DNA of 64,000 bases from Abelmoschus esculentus (Eukaryota > Streptophyta > Magnoliopsida > Malvales > Malvaceae), in NCBI GenBank assembly GCA_035048815.1, contig JAUCBN010000023.1, forward strand, positions 317,501-381,500, given 5' to 3'. Below are positions 1 to 11,418 of this stretch, one piece after another. The notes beneath the pieces are model-generated. The model did no database searches. It was given only the letters and a program-made list of their open reading frames with translations, and was not told where the DNA came from. The position numbers were made by a program, and so were the translations under genes. Position 1 is the stretch's first letter. Each line of letters begins with the position of its first letter.

Positions 1-500
1 GTAACTACCAATTCTGAAAATTGAAACCAGTTTCGATCCCGTCACACCGAATCTTAAATTTTAAAAAACCGGTTTCGTTACTGGTTGATACAAGTTTCAA
101 TAACGGGTACCCGATCAATTAGTTTATTCTTTAAAAAAATTGAGTAATCGAAGGAGAAAAATTTAACTACCAATAATAATATTAAATAATAAAATTAGAA
201 TATTATAGACTTGAAAATTAAAGTTTTAAAACTAGTCATATTCATAATATTCATCATAAAGAGAAGATTTGATAAGAAAAAAAAAAATCAATATCGGATG
301 GTTCCGGTCCTACTGGTATTTATCGGATATCGGGTCTAAAAAATCAAGATCTAATCCCGTTTCCGATTATGACCGTGACCTAAATTTTAGATCTAATCTC
401 GATCTCTTAAAATTAATACCAAATAAAAATTTACTGAATCTAAGATTAAAACCAAAACCAGTTAATTAGATTTTTTCACCCCTAAATAGTGCAGTTGAGA
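1..500. mobile_element. Truncated non-autonomous transposon end (putative)
   Basis: This stretch is rich in degenerate ACCGG/TCGGG/TTTCGG words (around 60-120 and 290-380) and ends near 475-500 in a tract reading TTTTTTCACCCCTAAATAG. Its reverse complement, CTATTTAGGGGTGAAAAAA, looks like the terminal inverted repeat of hAT-like non-autonomous elements. The other end would lie left of the window, so neither the inverted pair nor a target duplication can be tested. I see no coding capacity; the only open frame (269-469) is low-complexity. Confidence 0.3.
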
Positions 501-3500
501 ATTTTGGTATTAGGAAGCTAATGAATTTTGGCACATAGGGTCGGTCCAATATGTGACTATAATCAATGTCGGTCCATTACAAGCATTGTTCCATGGAACT
601 GTTGAGCAAAATCCATAACTCAATTGGCACGAGACTTGGACTTCATGGATTGAGACAAATCCAATAATAAATACTAATAGTTTAGGAATAAAATTAAAAT
701 ATTTATAAATTTAATAATTAAATAAAATTAATCAAAATTTAAAAATATGTGATCTAATTATCTCTTAAATTTTGTTTAAACCCATTAACATTAATATATG
801 TTTTTCCCAACAGATCAGATAGACTTCCCGCGTAATATAAGATCAGATAAATTTTGTCTTAAATTGAGAGTCAAACCCTTCGGTTTTGTCTTTATTATAA
901 AAGCTTCTTTAATAAGCGTAGTCAAATCACATTTACGCCACACTTAAAGTAGATAAATGATATAATATCAAAATCCGTACTTAATATTTAATAAAGTTAA
1001 TACATACAATATATAAAACATATTTAATGTATTATCGGTATAAATTTTAATTTATATAAATATATATTTTTGAGTTACGAAGATTTTAAAATTTAAATAG
1101 ATATGTTTGTAAAATAATATTTTATATAAATTTTTTATAAATAATTTTTTTTTTATAATAACCGATCGAGTACAGTTTTACTAGCATTACCGTCCGTACA
1201 TAATATAAAAGACTATGAGATCAAACATAATTAAATATTTAATATTTTTTAAATTATTAAAATTGGAATATTTTTATGTATTTTTATTATAATCACAATA
1301 TATATATTTATATAAAATGTAAGTCTATGGCATTGGTTATGTTGCCATCTAAGACAAACACTTTCTCTACCCATTTGGTGGGTTGACTTTCTTTTATATA
1401 ATTTTTAATTTAAAATATCTCAATGCCTATGAATATTGTAATACAAGTTCCACCAACTCCATCTCCTTCAATAATGGGTTAAAGTTAGAAGTAGTTTAAT
1501 TTGATTAAAATATGTTTATTTCTATGCTCAAGTTTTAGTTTAAATTAATTTTTAATGCTAATTACAAATAATTAAAGAAAAACAAGCTCGCAACATGCTC
1601 AAATCAAATATTAAAATATTTAAATTAAATAATCATATTTTTAATTTGACCCACCATTTAAATAATTAAATAAATTTTATTTTTCGATTTAATTGATTTG
1701 ATTGATAGATTTAATTGGATTTAGAGTATAAAAATATCATAAAATTATTTTACACATCAATGGTTATGTTGTGAAACATTGATTTTTCGCGGATTCTCCG
1801 ATCATTATATTAATAAACATAACATAAATATTTAAAAAATTATTTTATAATTTAATTTTATAAACATATTTTATTTTTTGAATCTTTTATATGTACTTAT
1901 TCTTAAATATTTTTATGAATCCTTTATCATTTATAAATATATTTCTATTATTAATTCATTTGTACTTTATAACGATTAATTTTGATTTTAAGTTATTTGA
2001 GTCTGTATAATTGGATCTTGTACTTATCCTTTATAATATCTATTGACCGTTTCAAAGCCTTTTTCTTTGAAGTGTATGATTAGCTAAGTTTTTAGGCACT
2101 GAAGTGGTGCAATCCAAGTCTCTAATGACAACGATACAAAGAGTCAAACACATGAAATATTAAAAAAAATATATCAGGGAAGGAAGATAGCATTTAGTTA
2201 TTTGTGACCAGTGACAACATACTCACGTGCTCCACTACTTTTTACATGAATCTATTCTCTCCCAATTTAAATTTATTATTATTATTATTGAGATTATGAA
2301 TCGTAAAGATTTTATTATGAGATGATTTGATTATTTTAATTTATTTTGTTTGTTTTGTAATATCTAAATTTTAAATTTTAATTATTTTAAAATTTAATTT
2401 CTGTTTTTTAATAGATACTACTGAATTTTTATTAAATTCATAGAAAGATTATAATTATATCACAGTCAAAATGTAAAATAATTAAATTAAACAATTCAAA
2501 GATTCTTACAACTTAAACACAAAAAATATTTCTATGGAGATAAACATACCAATAAAATTCAGAAGTTTCTTAAGTCTCTTTGTCTCTATCTAAGTGAGAC
2601 GCATAACAAAAAATGAATTGTAGGCGATTCAAACTGTCAAGTAAAAGTATCACTACCCAGAACTGATTTCATCGACAAACAACCATCAACCGAATGAGGA
2701 TAAATCTTTTCAAGTGACTACCGACAAAATAAAAATAAAAAATTAATATCAATTGAATCTTTGTACGAATAACAATTGATCGCTAAGGTATACTAAAACA
2801 TACCACAAAGACAGATGAATCAAATCACAAAACAAAATAAAAAATATATCGTAAAAACAGGAAAAAAACGTATCACGAGGATAAAAAGAATGTGTTATAA
2901 AAATAAAAATTATTATTAAAATTAAAAACAAAAACAAAGAAAATAATAAATTTAGTGGTCAACAACTAATATTAAGATTGATTGTCACCACTGGTCAAAA
3001 GGATTGATTAAAGTAACTAATAATAGAATGTGTTAAAAAAAATTTGAGAGAAGTGAAGAAACGGCTAAATTTTTTTATTTAATATTTTACCTTATCAAAT
3101 CAATTGATTGTTGAATATAATTTTTTTATGTTCCTCTAACTGTACGATTAAATAACAAATAGATCTCTATTTAGATAACCCAAAGATAGAATGTAAAAAA
3201 ACCATCGAAAATATTATTTTTTGTTAAAAATTGATTCAATTTTAAATATAATTAAAAATGAAAATTTGATACTATAAATAAAAATTATAAAAAAATAAAG
3301 TTTAAAAATACAATAATATCTTGATTTTATTTGTATAAAAATTAAAACTCGAGAGGTTAAGGGATAATCATGAACTATTTTGGGCATGGAAGTGAGAATG
3401 AGTATGTCCATTGTGGAATAAGCTCCGCCTCAACGAATAAATAAATAAATATATAAATAAATAAGAATAAGATATTTTTCGTTGACTAAGGAGAAAAAAA

Positions 3501-4480
3501 TTATAAAAAGGAATAAGAGAAAGAGATTGATGACGTGTGGCACCGTGATTGGTTGGATCACCGACCCTTGCCGATTTGCACCGACTTTCAGAGACACCCG
3601 TTATACTCACGACATAATGGGACGACAGTTACCACATTTTTTAATAAATATATTTTTACTATTTATAATCTCGATGGATTAAAATTATATTTTAAAGGGT
3701 TTGAATTAAATTATTTTAAAACATATAATATTTGATATAAAAATAATAATTCAAAATTTCCTCGTATATAATAATACGTGTAAATAATATTATCAAAATC
3801 GGTTTAATTAATTCAACTAAAAAATTAAATTAAATATAAAATAAATTTAATGTAATTCAATTATGGACTTTATATTCTTCTTATCCTATTTAATACGTTT
3901 ATTATTGATTTTTAAAAATTATTATTATTATTTTTAATTTTAATCATACTTATTATAAATATTTTTATAAATTAAGATTTATAAAATATATATTTTGTTT
4001 TGACTTCTTCCCCTTGCCATTTAAAACCAAAAGTCGAGAGCCAGAATTTTCCAATAGCAGCTTCGCTATGCGACACCGTGGCCAACCATAAGTCGTCTCA
4101 AAACCACCGCCCACCACCAACTTGTAACCATACGCTGCCACGTCAATGTACGATGACACACACGTACGTTGCTTAATAATATTTGTGTCCCATATTTCGA
4201 TATTCACAACATCACAGGGTCTAGATATTTATATACCGAAGCTATTCGTAGACATTTAAAAGTTATTAATTGATTAAATAATTAAAAATATTTATATTAT
4301 TTTACAAAAAAATAATTAATAAATTATAAAACAGATATAAAAAATAAAATATATAGCGATTAAATTTCAAATTTTAACATAATTGGAGGGCCAAACCAAG
4401 AATTTTACCAATATAATGCAAAGAGAGAAAATTAGAGTGAAAGCAACGAAACTAGAACCAAGCCAACACCGTGTAGGGCC
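500..4480. other. AT-rich intergenic DNA, no gene seen
   Basis: About 4 kb of AT-rich sequence. Short open frames (for example 2749-2937, 3214-3411, 3965-4207) are low-complexity and resemble no family. Two less AT-rich patches stand out: 3530-3640, and 4010-4210 just upstream of the ERF gene. The second contains GCCACGTC at 4137-4144, which is GACGTGGC on the other strand and a strong abscisic-acid response element core. I find no tRNA or rRNA signature and no convincing intact transposon. Confidence 0.5.
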
Positions 4481-4860
4481 CAACTCTCCATCTCTCTCTT
4501 ATTATAATCCCCTTCACCTCCCCTGCATTTTTCTTCTACGTTTCTCTTGAAAAAAAAAACAACAGAGCCGGACCCCTGTTTTCTTCCCTTCTGGCCTTCT
4601 CCTTTTACAATTTTCGTTTAAATTCCTCGACTTATCCCACTCGAAACTCCAAAAAATCATTTAATTAACCTAAAAAAACAACGAAATTCAACGCCTTTCA
4701 GAATCAGTTTTGGGTTTGCTCGTTGCATAATCGAAGAAGAAAAAGCTCGCTCGCTCTGTTTTTCTTTAATTTTAAAGCCAGAGTTTTTGGGGTGGGGTCA
4801 ATGATCATGAACTTTGATCTGATTCTATTCAATATATTCAATAGGATTAGCTATTGATTT
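4470..4860 (+). promoter_or_regulatory. ERF gene promoter and leader, with upstream ORF
   Basis: GGGCCCA at 4476-4482 is a site II-type element common in plant promoters. It is followed by a CT-rich stretch and a TATA-like TATTATAATCC at about 4499-4509, so transcription plausibly starts near 4530. The leader of about 500 bases contains an 18-codon upstream ORF at 4801-4857 (ATG ATC ATG ... TGA) that closes well before the main ATG at 5045. Such uORFs often lower translation of plant transcription factors. An unrecognised 5'-UTR intron could remove it. Confidence 0.45.
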
Positions 4861-5044
4861 CGTTTCCCAGATTCTGAATTTTGGTCTCTCTGTTTTTTAA
4901 TCTTCTGAGTTCTGACCGCATTTGAATTTGGGGTACCTTTCGATTTGTTGTTATTCATATCATTTTGGGTTTGGGTTTTTATTGAAGCTTTTGATTTTGA
5001 TTGAGAGCGAGCGATTCTTCAGTGGTTTATTGAAGTGTTTATCA

Positions 5045-6331
5045 ATGGCTGCTGCAAAAAATAGTGGCGAATCCATGAAGGGTGTTGGAGATGAAACGAA
5101 GAAGATGGGGAGCGAGAAATATTGGGAGATTGAGAAGGGGAAGGAGCTTGATTTTGGATTCGAAAAACGGCAATGGAAGCCAGTTTTTGGTGAAGCTTCC
5201 ATGTCACAAGGACCTAGCAAGAAGATTCATAGCCCTCAACGACGTCCGGAACCTGTTCAATCATTTGCTTCAATGGAGGTCCAGTCGTCTTCTAGTTCGC
5301 CTTCCCTAACGCTTTCTTTACCGTCTCCTTCTTGTTCGACTGATGCTTCTTTTCCATCTTCGAGACTGGTTTTCCCTTTCGCTTTCGATGCATCCCAGCA
5401 GCCGGTTTACTTCCGCCCGTCGCTGCAAAATCACCAACAGATGATTTCGTTTAGTCCTCAGCAGCAGCAGCAGCAGCAGCAACATGGGTTTGTTTATCGA
5501 CCCCTTTTCACCGGAGAATTGTCACCGGTTTTGCCGCCGCATCAGCATCAGCAGCTTCTTCAATATTGGAGTGATACATTGAGTCCTAGGAGGATGATGA
5601 TGGCGATGAGCCGATTCGGACAAGACGGTGGACCATTGTTTAGGCCGCCCTTGCAGCCTATTAACACGTCCAAACTTTACCGAGGCGTAAGGCAGAGGCA
5701 TTGGGGCAAATGGGTAGCTGAAATCCGTCTTCCTCGAAACAGGACTCGCCTTTGGCTAGGCACATTCGACACAGCCGAAGACGCTGCTTTAGCCTACGAT
5801 CGCGAGGCATTCAAGTTAAGAGGAGAGAATGCAAGGCTCAATTTCCCTGAGCTTTTCCTCAACAAAGATAAGGATCAAGACAATTCCCCAGGGCCAAGTT
5901 CAGCAGTTCCCTCGAACCAGAATCTCCCGCAACAAGAACCAAAAGGGCCTAATTCGCAGCCAGACGAAGTCAAAATGGTGCCACCACTTTCTCAGTCTCA
6001 TGGAGATAACCCCGACAGAGATTCAGGGTTTGGATCCAGTGAGGCTACAGCCAGTGACGAGGTGCGGATGGCAGCCGATGGCTCAGGTTCGGGTGAAGGC
6101 AGCGGTTTGGGTCCTCAGGAACTTGTGTGGGGAGATATGTCGATGGCCGAAGCCTGGTTCAATGCTATCCCAGAAGGTTGGGGTCCAGGGAGTCCAGTAT
6201 GGGATGATTTAGACACCACAAACAATCTCCTTTTGCCTCCAAATCTGCCTTTCCACAACCAAAATCAACAAGAATTTGGTGACACTTCCCCTCCAATGAA
6301 ACCTTTCCTTTGGAAAGATCAAGATTCTTAA
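5045..6331 (+). CDS. AP2/ERF transcription factor, DREB A-6 group (ERF053/ERF054-like)
   Basis: Single-exon gene, 428 aa. The first Met of the coding-like region is at 5045. The open frame extends upstream to 4922 without an ATG, so the upstream part is leader. One AP2 domain lies at about residues 212-270, beginning YRGVRQRHWGKWVAEIRLP and continuing with RLWLGTFDTAEDAALAYDRE. WVAEIR places the conserved Val where DREB-type proteins have it. N-terminal features are Ser/Pro-rich stretches and a polyglutamine run near residue 140 (CAG repeat about 5459-5482). The C-terminal half is acidic and Gly/Ser-rich with an EAWFNAIPEGWGPGSPVWDDLD segment, probably activating. Family members bind DRE/GCC-type promoter elements in the nucleus during drought, salt, light or ethylene responses. 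The ERF053/054 placement rests on the GENARLNFPELFLNKD tail of the domain and is from memory; RAP2.4-type is the alternative. An AATAAA-like signal (6621-6627) lies about 290 bases past the stop. Confidence 0.88.
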   Translation: MAAAKNSGESMKGVGDETKKMGSEKYWEIEKGKELDFGFEKRQWKPVFGEASMSQGPSKKIHSPQRRPEPVQSFASMEVQSSSSSPSLTLSLPSPSCSTDASFPSSRLVFPFAFDASQQPVYFRPSLQNHQQMISFSPQQQQQQQQHGFVYRPLFTGELSPVLPPHQHQQLLQYWSDTLSPRRMMMAMSRFGQDGGPLFRPPLQPINTSKLYRGVRQRHWGKWVAEIRLPRNRTRLWLGTFDTAEDAALAYDREAFKLRGENARLNFPELFLNKDKDQDNSPGPSSAVPSNQNLPQQEPKGPNSQPDEVKMVPPLSQSHGDNPDRDSGFGSSEATASDEVRMAADGSGSGEGSGLGPQELVWGDMSMAEAWFNAIPEGWGPGSPVWDDLDTTNNLLLPPNLPFHNQNQQEFGDTSPPMKPFLWKDQDS

Positions 6332-6639
6332 AAATTGTCTTTTCGATCCGAAATCCTCACGGTTTTGTACTTTGCACAAACCATTCTGGGGTTTGATCAT
6401 CATCTGTCTGCATATTTTCTTGTCATTTGCCATTTACCCTCCCCATCTTTTGTTTCTTCCCTTCATTGGCTGCAGATTTTTATACTAAACCAGCCACTGA
6501 TTTCAGCAGATTTCTTATGAAAACTCCCCCATTTTCATCAAACCTGCAAAAAAGTTTACATATTTTCAAACTTTTAGCAGTGATTTGCTCGCATGTGGTC
6601 TTACAGCATGTTTTTAGTGTCAATAAACGACCTTTTTAG

Positions 6640-7560
6640 CTTTGTCTGGTTGGTGTAATGTTTGGTCATGTAGTTTTATTATATCCAATTTGAGTGTGAG
6701 GAGACAGTTTGGTGATCTCCTTTCTCAATTGGTTCCAAAAATCCATTTTCGAGCTTCTATTTTCTGCTCGAAAAAACATGGATTTTCTGCACATTTTAGT
6801 GTTCCTTAGATTCATCCTTTTGTTCTTCATTTCCTGTAATAGTATATGTAATTTAAGCACATTTGCAGCATTTTCTTATGCTATTTGTTCACGTTGTTTA
6901 TTATTGTTTGTTTGATCGGATGATAAGAAATTCAATGTTCTTAAATAATTAAATTTAAAAAGCAAGCCGACTTTTAGATAGATTGTTGATTTCTGGCTGT
7001 GAAATGTCAAACTTGAAAGGAAAAATGCTTTAAACCAATACAAAGAGGGATTTAGATTGCCGGCCATACTTTAAATATTTATATATATATTATAACAACA
7101 CACAAATGATCACTATAATAAAACAAAATGATGTTTTCAGCCACTAAAGTTTTAAAACTTACAAAATAATCATTAAATATATAAAATTATTATAAAATTA
7201 TACTATTATAAAATGGTTATCAAATTATCACTATAATTATAACAGTTCGAAAACTTTACTTTTTCTTTTATATTAATTAAACTCGAAAACCTTAAAGTAC
7301 TCAACCGAAAGCTTTAATATTGACTTAAAAAAGTCCCTGTTTATCGTATCTTAATCTTTGTGCTTAATTAATTAAGTTGAATTAATTATTTTGATACTGT
7401 ACTTATGATGTATAAATGTGGGCCCAGTCACCGGCCCATGAAATCATCTTCAGCATTTCTTATTTGCGACGGCACGATAATGATCAACCCACACACTTCC
7501 TCAACAAACAAACTTTAATTAAAAACTTCCAAAAATATCTTCATCTCCTTTTGTTTTTAA
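6640..7560. other. Intergenic, 3' flank of the ERF gene
   Basis: AT-rich DNA. Two GGCCCA/GGCCCAT words occur close together at about 7419-7440 (GGGCCCAG, then GGCCCATG), which look like site II promoter elements, but no gene is seen next to them in either direction. The stretch is otherwise featureless before the inverted repeat that begins near 7565. Confidence 0.4.
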
Positions 7561-7564
7561 TCAT

Positions 7565-8610
7565 TTTTTTTTTCTCGTGACTTTATTCATGTTTTTTTAA
7601 AAAAAAAAATTAAAAAATTAAATTTTAAATCTTAATCCTAATTTTTTATATCCTAAACCCTAAATGTTACACCTAAAAATACACCATACTCATAATTTCC
7701 TAAACCTTAATCACAACCCCTAACCTTAAACGTTAAACCTTAAATCCTAAACCCTCTAATTTAAAACGGAGACATAGAAGGAGATATGAGAAAGATGTAA
7801 ATGATTTACACTCAATTTTATTATACGTAAATATCAGGTAAATATATAAAAACATATGAGTTTGGTTTAGATTTTTCTAATCATTTTGATATATTTTAAT
7901 TATTAATCCGATTGGATAAATAAATTTTATGAATAATAGTAATAAAATTTGTGTAAGATCAACTTTTTAAGATTTTAAAGGACTAAAGTTAAAATTTTTC
8001 ATTAACATATAATATTTTTATTTGAATAAATAATTGGATTTGTGCACATTTCGTTGGTTTTTTAAATGTGTACAAATCACTGGGAGAAATTCCAAAATTG
8101 AAAAATTAAAAAGGTTGAAATATTTAAGTTTTACATGTTTAAAATGATGTGAGCTACTTGCAATATTATAATATTTTATCGATTTGTTTAATTTGTGTAT
8201 ATTATTATTATCAGTTTAATTTTAGAGATAATAATAATATTTATTATCATAAACATTACCGTCCCTTCTTGCAATTTGAAAAAAAAAAACAAATCCACAT
8301 GTCAAAACTCATTAGACAATTGAAGCTGACGTGGCTTGTTTTGTCAACAGGCCTTGATAACCAATCTAATCCGTGTCTCAATCGGGTGCAAATCGTCTAC
8401 CTCTTTCCCAAGCGTTCATTTGTGTATTTATTTTAAATTAAAGAATTTAGAGTTCAAGGTTAGGGTTTAAAAAATTAAGGGTAAAGTGTATTTTTAAGGT
8501 GTAGAATACAGGGTTTAAGATATAGAAAATAAATATTAAGGTTTAAAATTTATTTTTTTTAAATTTTTCAAAGGAGTTATGAAATAATGCACGATAAAAA
8601 AGCATATGAT
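7565..8610. repeat. Long diverged inverted repeat with telomere-like words
   Basis: The left arm (about 7565-7830) is full of CCTAAACCCTAAA-like words. The right arm (about 8380-8610) holds the complementary TTAGGGTTTAA-like words. Read as reverse complement, the left arm aligns with the right arm over roughly 230-250 bases: landmarks TACATCTTTCT/TACCTCTTTCC, GTGTATTTTTA(A)GGTGTA, AGGGTTTA(A/G)GATATA and a final ATGAA-TAA-CACGA block. About 550 bases of AT-rich DNA separate the arms. This is best read as an old foldback or Mutator-like non-autonomous element. No protein was recognised inside it. Confidence 0.5.
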
Positions 8611-8857
8611 TTTTACTCGATTCAGTCACACGAAGAAAAAAAGACACACTCAGTAAATCATTTTTGTTTTCTTTGTTGGAAGAATGGTATGGTAATGAAT
8701 ATTTTGGAGATTAAATTTATGTGGGTTCCATTAGTCAAATTAATTGGAACTAAGTGGATGATTAATCTACTATAAGAGTAGATGAGATTAGATATTTACA
8801 AGATCAAAAATGTTCAATAGGTGAATGAGAAATTGTTGCTCAATGTGACACCCATGA

Positions 8858-9349
8858 TGTTGGAAAAATAAAATGAAAAATATGAAAAGTAGAATATCCC
8901 ACATTTGTTGAGAATATTGATTTGAAAAGCTTTATATATAAAAGCTCTTCATGCTATTATTGGAAATAAGTCTGGGTGTGGCTAGGCACTTTGGGCTAGT
9001 ATTGATTGCTTATTATGAAAGTCAAAAGATGGGCCTTGGATGAACACTATAAAAGGAACTCTCTTGCTCCTATCTCAACACACTGAAAACAAAACATCCT
9101 CCAGCTCCGGGAGGGAACGAATCTGTTTTAAGGATACTGTGTTAGCACAGACCTCGGTTTACGTTTTATTGGTTTTTTCTTTGTTTCTGTAATCTTTTTA
9201 TTTTTCATTTTATATGATTTATTCTTGTTATAAAATTCTGTGATTTACATCTTTTAACTTGATTTGTTTGTTTTGCACTACATTCTTTAGCGAGTCAAGT
9301 CGAATTAACTCAATCTTTAAAGAGATTAGTCGCTATTGTACTATCAACA
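8858..9349 (+). mobile_element. Solo LTR-like block (Ty1-copia style, putative)
   Basis: The segment begins TGTTGGAAAA and ends CTATCAACA, fitting 5'-TG...CA-3' LTR ends. Inside, ACTATAAAAGGAACTC (about 9048-9063) looks like an LTR TATA box, followed by a leader-like region and a T-rich stretch rich in TTTTATT/TTTGTTTCTGTAATC polyadenylation-type words. The total of about 490 bases suits a copia LTR. No primer-binding site, gag-pol ORF or second LTR follows. The five bases on each side do not match, so the target duplication is either lost or the ends are misplaced. Confidence 0.4.
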
Positions 9350-10630
9350 AGTTCCGATTCAATATTTGATTTCATATGCAGACATGTTTTCTCCTTGACA
9401 GAGCCAATGGTTACTTGAACATTTAAGGTATATTTATTTTAGTCACTGATTTTTTAAAATTTTTATTAGAACCACTCAACTTTTAATCCGTTTTTATTTT
9501 GGTCCTTTCCGTTAACTTCGATTAAAAACGATGATGCAACACATTATCTTCTTCTTCAATCTCTTTCTTCTCCTTTTCTTGTTTTTTTCTTACATTGTTT
9601 TCTTTGTTACAGGTTCCTATTTAGCAGCAACGTTATCAACAGTGACATTTAAAATTAAGCAACATGTTTTATTTAGGTAATTAGGTGGATGGAGTCCGTG
9701 AGCATGGTTATAGCCTATAGGGCATGAGATTTAGAGTAGTCCAAGTATGTGAAAACGACCAAAAGACATGACAAAAGTGAGCGTTTCATTCAATTATTGT
9801 CATGCCAAAACATGAAGCAATCCAATTAAGTTTATTGTATTGAAATACGAGTTATATTTAGTATTTATGATTGTTTTTATAAATAATATTATTTTTAAAA
9901 TTCAAATTTAAGTTTTTAAAGTATAATTTATTTTATCTTTTCACTAACACTCATTCTTTATAACATTTTTTTTCTTAAACTTAATTATATGTATGGCCTC
10001 TTCTTCTTCTTCAATTGACCCTTCATATTGTGAATGCAACCTTTAGCAGCCTCTACCTACTTCCAACACCATTTTTTCCACAAGCCTTCCTAATTGGTTA
10101 TTTAATAACATATGAGAGAGTGAACTGAAAGCGATATCTTCCTTTGCATGTCGAGGAGAGACGAAGTCGAGAATTTAGTGTTCGAACGGAGATAAAAAAA
10201 AAATCAGAGTTGAAACTAAAATTTTAGTGTTAAAATGAGATGAATTGAAATTTTAACTTTGTAAAATTTTCATTTAACTATAGGTTAACAAGGATTAAAT
10301 TGAATTATTAATGTTTATGAGAGCCCCAAAAGATAATTATACCATTTAACCAAGGAATCAAGGTCCATCTCATAGGCAATTCCGAGACATGAATCAAGTT
10401 TTGTAGGTCACCCTGTTCGAGTAACATTATATATATGTATGTATATGTTTATATATTGTGGGTGAATCAAGATGATTGATTTCAAATCTCGGAAAAAAAC
10501 TCGTAATTACATATATAAGATGTGATATCTCTTAAGCTATTAGTACATCGGGCTGAATTTGTATCTACAACCAACCGAATAAACCGGATAGATTTAATCT
10601 AATAATTCGGGTTAATCGGTTTGAAAGTGA
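9350..10630. other. Intergenic, repeat-like DNA, no gene seen
   Basis: AT-rich, with a stretch near 9425-9540 written in the style of dispersed plant repeats (TTTAGTCACTGATTTTTTAAAA, then ACTCAACTTTTAATCCG, with alternating phrases). Similar phrasing recurs near 14330-14430, 26270-26400 and 43260-43500. I find no ORF of interest. The stretch ends at the 3' end of the RING gene on the minus strand. Confidence 0.4.
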
Positions 10631-10634
10631 AAGA

Positions 10635-11336
10635 TCAGAACAAAAGAAGACATATAAGTAAGCAACAGAAGAGGAACATGCTTAATCTGTTCAGTGACTT
10701 ATCAGCTTGCATCATGTACCTTCTGATCCTAGGGCTAGTGCTACCCACAAGATTGTATGAATTCGGATATGCATATATGTTCGTTACCAAGTCCCCGAAT
10801 ACCCTTGAGTGCACCGTTTCACCGAAAATCCGCATCAACGGATCCACTACAGCCATCGTCGTGCCACCAGGACTAAGCATAGGCGAAGGTGGATAATTGT
10901 ACACTTGCTGTTGATCCGAGTAACCGTGGTGATGTTGATGTATTTGATGTGCAAGTTGTGGAGTACTTGCCGTGTTAGGTGTTCTTGGTGTGCCAAGATC
11001 AGGACCGAGAGGTCTCTTTGGGATGACTATGCCAAGTTGGAGAGTCTTGCTTTTCGATGCCTTGCTTGTCCGACCCCGGCCGTAAAGCGGTACAAGAGTC
11101 GAATCCGAAACTTCGGCTTTGCATACAGGGCATTGCTGCGGCTTCCGGTCTTGATTTTCGACAGAGTTGGACTGAAATTGAAGCCATTTGTAAATGCAGG
11201 GCCAGCAATATATGTGACCACAGAGCGTCACTACAGGGTCCTGCACGGTATAGAGGCAGATGTTACAGTCGAAACCGGCAGACGAGTTATCATCGGGATC
11301 CGAGATTTCTTCCGGTGAACTCATCCACTTCTCCAT
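10635..11336 (-). CDS. RMA-type RING E3 ubiquitin ligase, C-terminal membrane anchor
   Basis: A 233-aa reading from the first in-frame ATG at 11336. Coding-like sequence without a stop continues 22 codons further, to a GTG at 11402 that sits just after two in-frame TAG codons. A C3HC4 RING lies near the N terminus (CNIC at residues 24-27, CGHIYCWPCIYKW, CPVC). After it comes LVPLYGRG, a signature of the RMA/RNF5 family. A long Pro/His/Gln-rich linker follows, and a hydrophobic C-terminal end (LSMFLFCCLLICLLLF) should insert in the ER membrane as a tail anchor. RMA proteins ubiquitinate membrane cargo, such as aquaporins, during ER quality control. The RING, LVPLYGRG motif and tail anchor are seen; the substrate is not known. 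See the finding on the start codon. Confidence 0.85.
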   Translation of the reverse strand: MEKWMSSPEEISDPDDNSSAGFDCNICLYTVQDPVVTLCGHIYCWPCIYKWLQFQSNSVENQDRKPQQCPVCKAEVSDSTLVPLYGRGRTSKASKSKTLQLGIVIPKRPLGPDLGTPRTPNTASTPQLAHQIHQHHHGYSDQQQVYNYPPSPMLSPGGTTMAVVDPLMRIFGETVHSRVFGDLVTNIYAYPNSYNLVGSTSPRIRRYMMQADKSLNRLSMFLFCCLLICLLLF

Positions 11337-11418
11337 CGATATTTTACCTTCGAGTAAACCGTTTTGAACTCCGGCTTCTTCGACGTACTGCTCGATGGCC
11401 ACGATCTACTAACAAGAT

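Noticed and set aside
4922..5044. N-terminal extension of the ERF protein
   Set aside because: No ATG in the extension and the text is unlike protein; ATG 5045 begins the coding-like part.
7600..7760. Interstitial telomere repeat
   Set aside because: Only degenerate CCTAAA words, and the other arm at 8440-8580 is their diverged complement, so an inverted repeat explains it better.
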